Below are positions 11,363-21,202 of a stretch of DNA of 64,000 nucleotides, in pieces; positions within the stretch are counted from its first letter, which is position 1, and every line of letters starts with the position of its first letter. This stretch comes from Anaeromyxobacter soli. Its GTDB lineage: Bacteria; Myxococcota; Myxococcia; Myxococcales; Anaeromyxobacteraceae. The stretch lies in assembly GCF_022808855.1 (NCBI RefSeq), contig NZ_JAKZLF010000024.1:1-64000 (forward strand), read 5' to 3'. Both the position numbers and the translations under genes were made by a program. The notes under the pieces are model-generated. The model did no database searches. It was given only the letters and a program-made list of their open reading frames with translations, and was not told the origin of the DNA.

Positions 11363-11620
11363 TCACGCGCGCCCTCCGCGGCCGCGTGCGAAGACCTTGA
11401 AGCGATCGGAGGGCGTGAGGCCCAGGGCGAAGATGATCTTGCGCTGCGTGTCCATGCGGCAGTCGAGGCCGCTCTCGATGCGGGCGACCGTCAGCGGCGA
11501 CACCCCGGCCTTGCGCGCGAGCTCCGCCTTCGTGAGGAGCTGCTCCTCGCGCAGCCGCCGGACGTTGTTCACGGCGCGCCGGTGCGCGTCGTTCCGCTGT
11601 CTGGACGGTCGGGCAGGCAT
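11363..11620 (-). CDS. small XRE-type helix-turn-helix regulator
   Basis: An 85-residue protein made almost entirely of a Cro/CI-type HTH: VRRLREEQLLTKAELARKAG followed by the recognition helix region SPLTVARIESGLDCRMDTQR. It lies 55 bases upstream of pilM on the same strand, suggesting autoregulation or control of pilMNOPQ. An AT-rich inverted repeat about 100 bases upstream (11717-11741) is a possible operator. The DNA-binding fold is clear; the target and signal are inferred. Confidence 0.85.
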   Translation of the reverse strand: MPARPSRQRNDAHRRAVNNVRRLREEQLLTKAELARKAGVSPLTVARIESGLDCRMDTQRKIIFALGLTPSDRFKVFARGRGGRA

Positions 11621-11716
11621 GCGAGCGCACGCTAAGCCAAGGCCGATGAAGGGATCAAGAAAGCGACCTGTGCGCGAGTCGGCAGGTGTGGGGAAACGAC
11701 GCGTCGTCGAGATCGA

Positions 11717-11741
11717 GTGATATCTAATTGATAGTTTTCAC
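11717..11741. promoter_or_regulatory. AT-rich inverted repeat upstream of the XRE regulator
   Basis: The sequence GTGA-TATC-TAATT-GATA-GTTT-TCAC has nested inverted arms (TATC/GATA inside GTGA/TCAC, offset by four bases). It stands out as an AT-rich island between pilR2 and the XRE gene. It could be an operator or an upstream promoter element; I found no convincing -35/-10 pair here. Confidence 0.4.
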
Positions 11742-11846
11742 TCTGGGTCGGTGGAGAGAGCTTGACGGGTGGAGGGAATGGAGGGCCGCGCCCAGCGCGC
11801 GGGGGACCTCGAGCTCGACCCCGCCCGCGAGCCAGCGCGAGCGAGG

Positions 11847-13226
<1,380 letters not shown>

Positions 13227-13265
13227 TCTAGCACGCGCCTCCGCTCCGCTCCGCGCCGCGCCCCG

Positions 13266-14414
13266 TCAGCCGGCGGCGCCGTCCCGCGGCGCGCGCCGCA
13301 GGCGGAGGACCACGCGCGCGCCGCCGCCCGGCGCGTTACCCGCGCGGATCTCACCCCCGAGCGCCTCGACGATGCCGCGGCAGATGGCGAGGCCGAGCCC
13401 GGTCCCCTCCCCCGCCGGCTTCGTCGTGAAGAAGGGCTCGAAGACGCGCGCCAGATCCGCCGCGGCGAACCCGGGGCCGCCGTCCTCGACGGCGAGCTCG
13501 ACGGCCGGGCCGTCCTCGCGCGCGCTCACCCGCACCGCGCCCGCGCCCCCCGTCGCGTCGCCGGCGTTGAGGAGCAGGTTCAGGAGCACCTGCGCGAGCC
13601 GCTGCTCGTCCGCGAGCACGGCGGGGAGGTCCTCCGGGATCGCCTCGGTCACGTCCACGGCGCGGAAGCGCGCCTGCGCCCGCGCGAGCCGGAGCGCGGC
13701 GTCGAGCGGGCCGCGCACGTTCACGGGCCGCACCTCCGGCGCGCTCGGCCGCGCGAGGTCCAGGAGGTCCCGGACGAGCCGGTCGATCCGCGCCGTCTCG
13801 GCGGCGATCCGCTCGGCGAACTCCGCCGCCTGCGCGAGCGCCGCGGGGCGGCCGTCCCGGAGCCGCGCGCGCGCGAGCTCCGCGTACCCGGAGATCGCGC
13901 CGAGGGGGTTTCCGACCTCGTGGGCGATGCCGGAGGCGAGCTGGCCGGCCGTCGCGAGCCGCTCGGCGCGCACGAGCGACTCCCGCGCGTCGACGAGGGC
14001 GCCGTTCGCGCGCTCGAGCTCGGCCACCTTCTCGGCGAGGCGGAGCCGCTCCTCGACGAGCGCTCCGGCGAGCCGCTCGAACGCGACCGCCGCCCCCGCG
14101 ACGCCCCGGCCGGCGGGTGCGGCGGGCTCGCCGGTGGGGGCGAGCAGCGGCAGCGCCTCCGCGTGCGCACCCGCCCCGAGCCGCTCCGCCGCCTCGAGGA
14201 GGCGGTCCACGGGGCGCGCGACGGCACGGAACAGGAGCGCCGCCCCGAGCGCGACGCCGGCGCAGGCGCCCGCGACGACGACGAGCGCGAGCGCCCTGGG
14301 CGTGAGCGCGCCGCGGGCGGCGAGCGGGAGCCCCGCGGCGAGGACCACCGCGGCCACGGCCGCGCCCGCCGCGGCGAGATCGAGCAGGAGGACGGGGCGG
14401 ACTCCCGGACGCAT
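13266..14414 (-). CDS. pilS2: sensor histidine kinase, PilS2-type
   Basis: A 382-residue membrane kinase that presumably phosphorylates the regulator encoded next to it. Two membrane helices (VLLLDLAAAGAAVAAVVLAA and ALALVVVAGACAGVALGAAL) are separated by a very short loop. A HAMP-like segment, a coiled coil, a HisKA dimerisation helix with the phospho-His (LASGIAHEVGNPLGAISGY) and an HATPase domain (N-box LNLLLNAGDATGG, G2 box GTGLGLAICRGIVEALGG) follow. There is almost no periplasmic sensor region, so it probably senses membrane or cytoplasmic cues. The ATG at 14414, two bases after pilD, was preferred because the upstream frame is inside pilD. Confidence 0.88.
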   Translation of the reverse strand: MRPGVRPVLLLDLAAAGAAVAAVVLAAGLPLAARGALTPRALALVVVAGACAGVALGAALLFRAVARPVDRLLEAAERLGAGAHAEALPLLAPTGEPAAPAGRGVAGAAVAFERLAGALVEERLRLAEKVAELERANGALVDARESLVRAERLATAGQLASGIAHEVGNPLGAISGYAELARARLRDGRPAALAQAAEFAERIAAETARIDRLVRDLLDLARPSAPEVRPVNVRGPLDAALRLARAQARFRAVDVTEAIPEDLPAVLADEQRLAQVLLNLLLNAGDATGGAGAVRVSAREDGPAVELAVEDGGPGFAAADLARVFEPFFTTKPAGEGTGLGLAICRGIVEALGGEIRAGNAPGGGARVVLRLRRAPRDGAAG

Positions 14415-14416
14415 GC

Positions 14417-15424
14417 TCAGCGGAACGCGCCGAGGGCGGGGAACGCGCGCGCGAGGAGCTCCGCCCCGTAGAGCCACTCGATGGCCCCGAGCGCGAGGAA
14501 GGGGCCGAAGGGGACCGCGTTCTTCGGAGGGACCCAGTCCTCGTCGGCGGCCGGGTGCTCCGGCGGCGCGGGGGTGTCCTCCGTCGGCCCTGCGGACGTC
14601 TCCGGCGCGGCATCGGCCGGCGGCGTCTCGAGCCTTGCCGCCGTCTCGCCAGCGGGCACCTCGATCTCGGCGGGAGCGGACGCGGCAGGGCCCTCGGCCG
14701 GAGCAGCCTCGGTGCCCGCACGCGGCGGCCGCTCCCCGGTCTCGCCCTTGCCGAGCAGCACGAGCGCTATCCCGACGGCGCTCCCCTGGACGGACGCGAG
14801 GAGCACCACCGGCAGAAGCGCCCCGAGCCCGAGCCACGCGCCCAGCCCGCCGAGGAGCCAGACGTCGCCGAACCCGAGCGCCTCCTTCTTCAGGATCTTC
14901 TCCCCACCCCACGAGAGCGCCGCGAACGCGCCCCAGCCGACGCCCGCGCCCCAGAGCGACGACGCCAGCGACGGCGCGGCGCTCCAGCCGAGCGCGGAGG
15001 CGACGATTCCGGCGCCGAGGAGCGGCCAGGTGATGACGTGCGGCAGGAGCCAGGTGTCGAGGTCGATGAAGGCGAGCGCGACGAGCGCGAGGACGAGCGC
15101 GAGCTCCGCGCCCGCCGCCGGCGCGATCCCATGCCGGCGCCAGGCCAGGTAGCCCGCGGCGGCGCCGAGGAGCTCGACGAGCGGGTACCGGATCGAGATC
15201 GGCAGCGCGCACCTGCGGCAGCGGCCGCGCAGCAGGAGCCAGGAGACGACCGGGACGTTGTCGTACCAGGCGATGGGCTCCCCGCACCGCGGGCACCGCG
15301 ATCGGGGCCGGACGACGGAGAGGCCCGCCGGGACCCGCGCGATGACGACGTTCAGGAAGCTCCCGAAGAGCGCCCCGACGAGCGTGAACCACGCCGCGAC
15401 GAGGGCGTCCACCGGCCCGCTCAT
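14417..15424 (-). CDS. pilD: prepilin leader peptidase / N-methyltransferase
   Basis: PilD cleaves the short leader of prepilins at the Gly-Phe junction and methylates the new N-terminus. The 335-residue membrane protein has the N-terminal domain GALFGSFLNVVIARVPAG, two zinc-binding CxxC pairs (CPRCGEPIAWYDNVP, CRRCALPISIRYP) and both catalytic aspartate motifs (FIDLDTWLLP and GFGD). Between the penultimate and last helices there is a Pro/Ala/Glu-rich acidic insert of about 75 residues (226-300), unusual for the family. The final helix carries the conserved AVPFGPFLALGA. The ATG at 15424 is the start that fits the family N-terminus. Clients in the window are PilA and four minor pilins. Confidence 0.94.
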   Translation of the reverse strand: MSGPVDALVAAWFTLVGALFGSFLNVVIARVPAGLSVVRPRSRCPRCGEPIAWYDNVPVVSWLLLRGRCRRCALPISIRYPLVELLGAAAGYLAWRRHGIAPAAGAELALVLALVALAFIDLDTWLLPHVITWPLLGAGIVASALGWSAAPSLASSLWGAGVGWGAFAALSWGGEKILKKEALGFGDVWLLGGLGAWLGLGALLPVVLLASVQGSAVGIALVLLGKGETGERPPRAGTEAAPAEGPAASAPAEIEVPAGETAARLETPPADAAPETSAGPTEDTPAPPEHPAADEDWVPPKNAVPFGPFLALGAIEWLYGAELLARAFPALGAFR

Positions 15425-15458
15425 CCGCGCCTCCCGCGGCGATGCTCGACCCTTCGGC

Positions 15459-17675
15459 TCATGTCCGTGGCAGGTCGCCGAGCGCGATGGTCGCGCCGGT
15501 CCGGACCGCGTCCTCGGGGAGCTCGAACTCGACGGGCCGGCCGCCGTTCGAGGAGACGGTCCACCGCGCCTCGGACCGGAGGCCGGGCCGCAGCATGCCG
15601 CTCGGGAAGGGCAAGACGAGGGTCCACGCTCCGTCACGCCCGGCGTCCGTCCAGGCCTTGTAGGTGTGGGCGCGGCGGTTCTCGGTGAAGCGGAGCTCCG
15701 CGATGACGCGCGCCCCGGCGGCGGCCGTACCGCTGACGGCTGCGCCACGGACGCGCTCGTACGTCCAGAGGAAGGGCAGCGGGAAGGCGATGCCGTTCAC
15801 GATGGCGGAGGAGGCGTAGCGCGGCATGAGGTGCGGCAGGTGCGGCACGTCCCAGCCCGGCACGGCCGAGCCCGCGATGAGCAGCGGCGACAGCGGGGCT
15901 GACCTCATGTAGCTCGCGTTCAGCGCCCCCCGCGCGAACGCGTTCGCGTCACCGGCGCCGGAGATCTCGCTTCCGGCGGTGGCGGCGCCCGCCACGACGG
16001 CGCCGATGCGGTTCCTCACCATGTACGCGTCGAGGTCGCCCGGGGTTCCCTTGAAGATGTCCACCGCGTTCCAGAAGGCTCGCTCGTCCAAATACGACCC
16101 GAAGCCGTTCACGACGACGGGCACGTCCGCCTGGACCTCGAGCTGGTGGCCGAAGGTCCAGTTGGACAGGACTCCACGGTCCGGCGAGGAGAGCGGCAGA
16201 TCGCGGAGGTTGAACGCGGCCTCGAGGATGGGCTCGGGCTTCACGCGCGGCGCGAGCTGGACGAGGAGCCGGGTGGGTGGATCCGCGACGAAGAAGACGA
16301 GCAGCAGCAAGGAAGGAACTGCGCTCGCGCGCAGCCACGGCCAGCGCCGGCCGAGCTGCCGGCACGTCGCCGTCACCGCGAGCCCCGTCGTGACCGCGAC
16401 GAACGGCACCGCGACGCGGCTGAAGCGGGTCTGGAGGAGCGAGAGCGCCGCGAGCGCGGCGGTGAAGTACAGCAGCGCCGCGATGCGCGGGCGCTTTCCG
16501 AGGCGCACCGCCACCACGAGCGACGCCAGCGGCAGGAAGAACCCGGCCCACCCGAGCGACCAGTACGACTGCATCCAGCGCGTCTCGTCCGTCGGCAGGC
16601 GCCCGAAGAGCGGCTTGAACTCGGCGACCGTGGCGAGCCACGGGTCCCGCCGGAACAGCCAACCCTGGACCCCGCTCGCCACCTCGAGGAGCGCGCCTCG
16701 CTGGAACGCGACGACGACGGCGACGGCGGACCCGAGGGCCGCGGCGGCGGCGACGAGGCGGGCTCGCCGCCGGCCGGGCTCGGCAGCCGCGATCCACGCC
16801 CACGCGCAGAGCCCGAGGCCGGCGGCGCCGAGGAGCGCGGGCTGGAGGAGCGACGGGAACTTGAAGCTGACGAGGTGACCGTGGTCCAGGACGGCGGGGA
16901 TCGAGAGCAGCGCGGAGAGCGCGCCGGCCGCCAGGAGGGCGGGACCGCCCGAGCCGACGATCCCGCCGTCCTTCCTGGCGGCCCACGCGAGCGGCAGCGT
17001 CGCGAGGGCGACGTAGATCGGGGAGCCGCTGAACACCCAGACGGCCAGCGCCGCCACGATCGCGCCCTCGAGCTCGAACCAGGCGCGGGCCGGCGGCACG
17101 ACGCCCCGGCGAACGGGCACGCGCGCGAGCGCCCACGTCGCGAGGAGCGTCATCGCGAGGGCCTCCACGACGTGGTGGTCGATGCGCCCCAGGCGCGAGT
17201 GCACGACCGCCTCCGGAAGCAGCGCCGCGGCGACGCCCGCGGCGAGCGCGGCGCTCTTCCACGAAGGGCCGGGCGCGACGCGCCTGGCGAGCCGCACCGT
17301 GGCCCACACGGTGAGGAGCCCCAGGAGCACGGGCCAGAGCGCGACGGCGATCCGGGTCCGAGCAGGGTCCGCTCCTCCCGCCGCGAGCGCGAACGCGGCC
17401 GCGGAGAGGTCGAACCCGTCCGCCCAGGGGCAGAAGCCACCCTCCGGCCAGTTCATGAGCGGATCGAAGTGCGGGACGCGCGGGAAGCGCTTCACCGTCT
17501 CGAGCACGCGGTGGAGGTGGTACGAGGAGTCGCCGTCGATCTGCGGCGCGAGCTCTCCCCGCCCGAGCACGGCGGGGAAGTTCGCGACGCGCGCCCACGC
17601 GGCGAGGAGGAGGATCGCGACGAGCGCCGCGAGCCCCGGCGCGGCGCCCCGCAGCCTCGAAGGATTCCAGCTCAT
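15459..17675 (-). CDS. STT3-like oligosaccharyltransferase (GT-C membrane glycosyltransferase)
   Basis: A 738-residue protein with about a dozen membrane helices and a soluble C-terminal region. It has the hallmarks of the STT3/PglB/AglB family: an acidic first-loop motif [13 protein letters not shown] (Asp47, Asp49), a second acidic motif [14 protein letters not shown] (Asp166), and a C-terminal motif NWTFGHQLE (505-513) in the place of WWDYG. STT3 enzymes move a lipid-linked glycan onto asparagine of exported proteins. Its start overlaps the pilH stop (ATGA) and pilD follows by 34 bases, so a pilin or pilus-tip substrate is likely by context. An O-linking pilin glycosylase or another GT-C enzyme is the alternative. 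No glycan-assembly genes are adjacent. Confidence 0.8.
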   Translation of the reverse strand: MSWNPSRLRGAAPGLAALVAILLLAAWARVANFPAVLGRGELAPQIDGDSSYHLHRVLETVKRFPRVPHFDPLMNWPEGGFCPWADGFDLSAAAFALAAGGADPARTRIAVALWPVLLGLLTVWATVRLARRVAPGPSWKSAALAAGVAAALLPEAVVHSRLGRIDHHVVEALAMTLLATWALARVPVRRGVVPPARAWFELEGAIVAALAVWVFSGSPIYVALATLPLAWAARKDGGIVGSGGPALLAAGALSALLSIPAVLDHGHLVSFKFPSLLQPALLGAAGLGLCAWAWIAAAEPGRRRARLVAAAAALGSAVAVVVAFQRGALLEVASGVQGWLFRRDPWLATVAEFKPLFGRLPTDETRWMQSYWSLGWAGFFLPLASLVVAVRLGKRPRIAALLYFTAALAALSLLQTRFSRVAVPFVAVTTGLAVTATCRQLGRRWPWLRASAVPSLLLLVFFVADPPTRLLVQLAPRVKPEPILEAAFNLRDLPLSSPDRGVLSNWTFGHQLEVQADVPVVVNGFGSYLDERAFWNAVDIFKGTPGDLDAYMVRNRIGAVVAGAATAGSEISGAGDANAFARGALNASYMRSAPLSPLLIAGSAVPGWDVPHLPHLMPRYASSAIVNGIAFPLPFLWTYERVRGAAVSGTAAAGARVIAELRFTENRRAHTYKAWTDAGRDGAWTLVLPFPSGMLRPGLRSEARWTVSSNGGRPVEFELPEDAVRTGATIALGDLPRT

Positions 17676-18625
17676 GCGACGGCGCGGGCCGCGCCGCTCT
17701 CCGGGCGCGCCTCGGAGGACTCACCGAGCCTGCGGAGGAAGAAGTCCTCGAGCGTCTCGCGGTGGCGGGTGAGCGAGACGAGCCTGCTGCCGGAGCCGAC
17801 GAGGCCGCGCACCGCGGCGTCCGCGGCCTGCTCGTCGTCGAACGCGACGGTGACCCGCGGCCCGTCGCACGCGACGATGCGCCCTCGCGAGAGGTGCTCG
17901 GACCCGCCGCAGAGCTCGACCGTCAGCTCGACGCTCCGGACGCGCGGCGAGAGCAGCTCGCCGATGCGGCCCACGTCGCGCAAACGGCCCCGCATGATCA
18001 CGCCGACCCGATCGCAGAGGGCCTCCACGTCGGGCAGGATGTGCGTCGAGAAGAAGACCGTCTTGCCCGCCCGCTTCAGCTCGAGGATCAGGTCGCGGAC
18101 CTCCTTGCGCCCCACGGGGTCGAGCCCGCTCATCGGCTCGTCCAGGATGACGAGCGCTGGATCGGCGACCAGCGCCTGCGCGATCCCGAGCCGCTGCTGC
18201 ATGCCCTTCGAGTACTTCCGGATCTGCCGGTCGGCGGCGCTCGAGAGCCCCACGAGCTCGAGCAGCTCGTCGCAGCGGCGGGGCGCCAGCGGGCGCGGCA
18301 CCTCCGAGAGCGCCGCGAACAGCCGGAGCGCCTCGCGGCCCGTCAGGAACTCGTGGTACGCGGGGTGCTCGGGGAGATAGCCGATCCGCTTCTTCGAGGC
18401 GTTGCTGGGGATCGGCGCGTCGAAGATGGAGGCCTCGCCCGCGGTCGGGTAGATGAGCCCCATCAGCATCTTGATGGTGGTCGTCTTGCCCGCGCCGTTC
18501 GGCCCCACGAAGCCGAAGATCTCGCCCTCGTGCACCTCGAGGCTGACATCCTCGACCGCCCGCACCTTCCTTCGCCTGAAGCCGACCTCGAACGTCTTCG
18601 ACAGGCCCTGGGTCCGCAGGATCAT
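17672..18625 (-). CDS. pilH: ABC transporter ATP-binding protein PilH
   Basis: The 317-residue ATPase has Walker [17 protein letters not shown], signature [16 protein letters not shown], Walker [15 protein letters not shown], and a C-terminal extension of about 90 residues typical of CcmA/NatA-like exporters. In M. xanthus PilG, PilH and PilI form an ABC system needed for pilus assembly; here pilG and pilI are encoded together on the other strand across the pilA promoter region. The ATG at 18625 lacks a clear Shine-Dalgarno sequence, and a promoter candidate sits almost on top of it (18634-18662). The pil assignment rests on locus context. Confidence 0.87.
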   Translation of the reverse strand: MILRTQGLSKTFEVGFRRRKVRAVEDVSLEVHEGEIFGFVGPNGAGKTTTIKMLMGLIYPTAGEASIFDAPIPSNASKKRIGYLPEHPAYHEFLTGREALRLFAALSEVPRPLAPRRCDELLELVGLSSAADRQIRKYSKGMQQRLGIAQALVADPALVILDEPMSGLDPVGRKEVRDLILELKRAGKTVFFSTHILPDVEALCDRVGVIMRGRLRDVGRIGELLSPRVRSVELTVELCGGSEHLSRGRIVACDGPRVTVAFDDEQAADAAVRGLVGSGSRLVSLTRHRETLEDFFLRRLGESSEARPESGAARAVA

Positions 18626-18633
18626 TCGAGCGC

Positions 18634-18662
18634 ATCTTCAGACGCACCCGGCACGCTGTCAA
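18634..18662 (-). promoter_or_regulatory. candidate sigma-70 promoter for pilH, possibly leaderless
   Basis: TTGACA (18662-18657) and GAAGAT (18639-18634) are separated by 17 bases. The predicted start is only about two bases before the pilH ATG at 18625, and no ribosome-binding site is visible there. Confidence 0.4.
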
Positions 18663-18785
18663 AGCGCGGGCGGTCGGAACGGCTGACGAGAATCGTCACC
18701 TGTTCCGACCCGGACCGACCGAACGCGGCAGGGGACGCCGGAGGCCGTCCTCGTGTTTCGGAGGGGTTGGAGAGGCCGTGGCCCC

Positions 18786-18801
18786 TGGCATCCCGCTCGC
18801 A
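18786..18801 (+). promoter_or_regulatory. candidate sigma-54 (-24/-12) promoter of pilA
   Basis: TGGCATCCCGCTCGCA has the invariant GG and GC dinucleotides separated by exactly ten bases, as in the consensus TGGCACG-N4-TTGCA, with one mismatch in the -12 TTGC. The start would be near 18812, giving a leader of about 90 bases before the pilA ATG. PilR-type activators are encoded on both sides. Confidence 0.55.
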
Positions 18802-18902
18802 GAGGGCTGCCGCATGAGAACCGGGCGCCGGCTGTCGACACGCGGCGTCCCACAGCAGCGTCGGCGCGTCCACCTGGTCGCCCGGCTCATCCAGGAGGTC
18901 AC

Positions 18903-19460
18903 ATGAAGAAGACGAAGGGCTTCACCCTCATCGAGCTCATGATCGTCGTCGCGATCATCGGCATCCTCGCCGCCATCGCCATCCCGAACTTCCTGCGCTA
19001 CCAGCTCCGCTCGAAGGCGAGCGAGCGCAAGATGAACGTCGAGGCGATCTTCAAGGCGCAGGAGGCCGGGCGTCAGCGCGAGGGTGGCGTGTACAAGAGC
19101 CTCGGGGCCACGCCGGCCAGCGGCACGGTCGGTGCCACGAAGATCGTGTGGCAGACCACGGATTACGCCGCCGCGTCGGGCCTCGACTGGGTGGTGCAGG
19201 GTTCCACCTACGGCAAGTACGCGGCGAACCAGACCGCGAACGTCGCCGTCTCCATCTGCGGCTGGACGGACATCGACAACGACGGCGTGCTCGCCGGCGA
19301 TGCCCTGTGGCAGCCGCAGATCCGGGGGAACGGAGCGCTGGGCCAGGCGCCTCCGGACGCGCCGTGCACCGTCGATTTCACGGGCCACGTCGCTGCCTTC
19401 ACGTTCGGCACGGACGCGCCGGGCCAGGTGACCGGGCTCTCGGGCGAGTCGGTCTTCTAG
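18903..19460 (+). CDS. pilA: major type IV pilin
   Basis: PilA is the structural subunit of the pilus fibre. The 185-residue prepilin has a six-residue leader MKKTKG, then the processing site and hydrophobic helix [20 protein letters not shown] with Glu5. The helix continues through [20 protein letters not shown] into a globular domain. Two cysteines (in SICGWTD and APCTVDF) could form the C-terminal disulfide loop. The start is fixed by a strong AGGAGG at 18893-18898 and the class III leader; an earlier in-frame start (18753) would precede the promoter. It has a sigma-54 promoter candidate and is followed by a strong terminator at 19500-19540. The mature subunit (179 residues) is much larger than the short Geobacter pilin. 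Confidence 0.96.
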   Translation: MKKTKGFTLIELMIVVAIIGILAAIAIPNFLRYQLRSKASERKMNVEAIFKAQEAGRQREGGVYKSLGATPASGTVGATKIVWQTTDYAAASGLDWVVQGSTYGKYAANQTANVAVSICGWTDIDNDGVLAGDALWQPQIRGNGALGQAPPDAPCTVDFTGHVAAFTFGTDAPGQVTGLSGESVF

Positions 19461-19499
19461 ACACGACTTCGCGGGCCGACCGCCCGCGAGGTATCCTGC

Positions 19500-19540
19500 G
19501 CGGCACCGCCCGGCCTCCGGGCGGTGCCGCTCTTCGTTTT
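19500..19540 (+). terminator. rho-independent terminator after pilA
   Basis: A perfect 14-base-pair GC-rich stem (19500-19513 with 19517-19530), a CCT loop, then TCTTCGTTTT. It lies 40 bases after pilA and just before pilG, so it probably allows abundant pilA message and lower pilG-pilI read-through. Confidence 0.8.
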
Positions 19541-19550
19541 CGGTGCCCCG

Positions 19551-20444
19551 ATGAAGCGCCTCCACGCCTCCGTGCTCGTCCCGGCCGCCCTCCTCATCGT
19601 GCTCGCGTTCGCGCTGGCGGGCGCTGCGACGCAGGTGTTCCGGATGCAGGAGGCGCAGCGCTTCGACATCCGGTACCTGCCCGCGAGCCGGCCGCTGCAA
19701 GCGCTCTCCCCGGCCGTGCAGCTCAGCGTCGCCAACTACTGGTGGCTCCAGACGGTCCAGTACCTGGGCGATCAGGCGCTGCGGCGCGGCTCGTTCGAGC
19801 AGGTCTTCCCGCTCGTCGATCTCGTCACCGACCTCGATCCGGGCCACGGGTACGCGTACCAGACCGGCGGGCTCGCGCTCTCCTCCGCGCTGCGACTCGA
19901 GGAGTCCGACGCGATCCTGAAGAAGGGCATGCAGCGCGGTCCGGGCTGGTGGTCGTACCCGTTCTACATCGCCTTCAACGACTTCTATTACCGCGGCGAC
20001 TACGCCTCGGCGGCGCGCTGGGCGGAGATCGCGGCGCGGACCCCCGGCGCCTCGACCCGGATCGCGGCCCTCGCGCTCGCCCTCAACGTGAAGAGCGGCG
20101 CTCCGGAGCACGCGGTGCGCTTCATCGAGGAGATGCTCGCGTCGGCGACGGACGAGGGGCTGCGCGCCGGTCTCGAGGAGCAGTACCGCTCCGCCCGGCT
20201 GCAGCACGGGTTCGCGGTCCTGGACGCGGCCGTGGAGCGCTTCCGGACCGCTCGCGGACACGACCCGGCGCGCCTCGAGGACCTCCTCGCTGCGGGCTTA
20301 CTGGAGCGCGTCCCGGAGGAGCCGTTCGGCGGCGCGTACGTGTGGCGCGACGGCGCCGTTCACTCCACGGGGCGCGACGTCCGGGTCGAGCCCGCCGAGC
20401 CGGGCCGGCTGCGCCGCCCCGTGCCGTACAAGGAAGCACGATGA
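19551..20444 (+). CDS. pilG: pilus assembly protein PilG
   Basis: A 297-residue protein with one N-terminal membrane helix or uncleaved signal (LVPAALLIVLAFALAGAATQVF) and a periplasmic region with helical-repeat character (VANYWWLQTVQYLGDQALRR, LVTDLDPGHGYAYQTGGLAL). In M. xanthus PilG belongs to the PilGHI system required for pilus assembly. The ATG at 19551 was chosen over a GTG at 19524 because the latter lies inside the terminator stem. The gene overlaps pilI by four bases. The name rests on context (pilA upstream, ABC permease downstream) and on resemblance to myxobacterial PilG. Confidence 0.83.
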   Translation: MKRLHASVLVPAALLIVLAFALAGAATQVFRMQEAQRFDIRYLPASRPLQALSPAVQLSVANYWWLQTVQYLGDQALRRGSFEQVFPLVDLVTDLDPGHGYAYQTGGLALSSALRLEESDAILKKGMQRGPGWWSYPFYIAFNDFYYRGDYASAARWAEIAARTPGASTRIAALALALNVKSGAPEHAVRFIEEMLASATDEGLRAGLEEQYRSARLQHGFAVLDAAVERFRTARGHDPARLEDLLAAGLLERVPEEPFGGAYVWRDGAVHSTGRDVRVEPAEPGRLRRPVPYKEAR

Positions 20445-21202
20445 CCAAGGTCCTCCTCCTCTCGTGGGTGACGCTCCGCGAGGCGCTGCGGCAGAAGCTC
20501 GCGGTCAACCTGCTCGTGTTCGCGCTGCTGCTCATCGCGGCCTCGATCACGCTCTCCGAGCTCACCTACGGCGAGCAGCACCGCATCATCTCCGACCTCG
20601 CGCTCACCTCGGCGCAGCTGTTCGGCACGCTCATCGCCGTGTTCCTCGGCGCGGGGCTGGTCGCCGGGGACGTGCAGCGGCGCACGATCTACCCCATCGT
20701 CGCGAAGCCCGTCGGGCGGTGGCAGTACCTGCTCGGCCGGTACGCGGGGCTCGTCCTGACCCTGTGGCTCAACCTGCTCGTCATGGCCCTCGCGAGCGGG
20801 GGCGTGCTCGCGCTCTACACGGGCGGGCTCGCCTTCCTCTCGAAGACCCCGCTCGTCGCCGCCTTCGTCGGCATCGCTGCCCAGCTCGCCATCGTGGCCG
20901 CGATCGCGACCGTCTTCTCGAGCATGACCAATGCGACGCTCGCCGCGATCTTCACGCTCGCGCTCGCGCTCGCCGGCCACTTCTCCCGCGACGTGTTCGT
21001 CTTCTACAAGGAGCGGCAGCTCGTCCGGTGGGTCGCGTACGTCATCCCGAATCTCGGCGCGCTCGACTTCAAGGTCCAGGTCGTCTACCAGACCGCCATC
21101 CCCGCGGCCCGCGTCGCCTGGCCGCTCGCCTACGCCGCGCTGTACGTCGCGTGCGCCCTGGCGCTCGCCTCCGCGTCGTTCGCGCGGCGCGACTTCCGAT
21201 GA
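20441..21202 (+). CDS. pilI: ABC transporter permease PilI
   Basis: A 253-residue permease with about six membrane helices (for example LAVNLLVFALLLIAASITLS and LAAIFTLALALAGHF), of the NosY/ABC-2 type. The segment VAGDVQRRTIYPIVAKPVGRWQYLLGR is typical of this family. It starts inside the pilG stop codon (ATGA). Its ATPase partner is most likely PilH, encoded 2 kb away on the opposite strand. Together they would form the ABC module required for type IV pili in myxobacteria; the substrate is unknown. Confidence 0.85.
   Translation: MTKVLLLSWVTLREALRQKLAVNLLVFALLLIAASITLSELTYGEQHRIISDLALTSAQLFGTLIAVFLGAGLVAGDVQRRTIYPIVAKPVGRWQYLLGRYAGLVLTLWLNLLVMALASGGVLALYTGGLAFLSKTPLVAAFVGIAAQLAIVAAIATVFSSMTNATLAAIFTLALALAGHFSRDVFVFYKERQLVRWVAYVIPNLGALDFKVQVVYQTAIPAARVAWPLAYAALYVACALALASASFARRDFR

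Noticed and set aside
19524-19550. An upstream GTG start for pilG
   Set aside because: It lies within the terminator stem, and the ATG at 19551 gives a normal membrane-anchor N-terminus.
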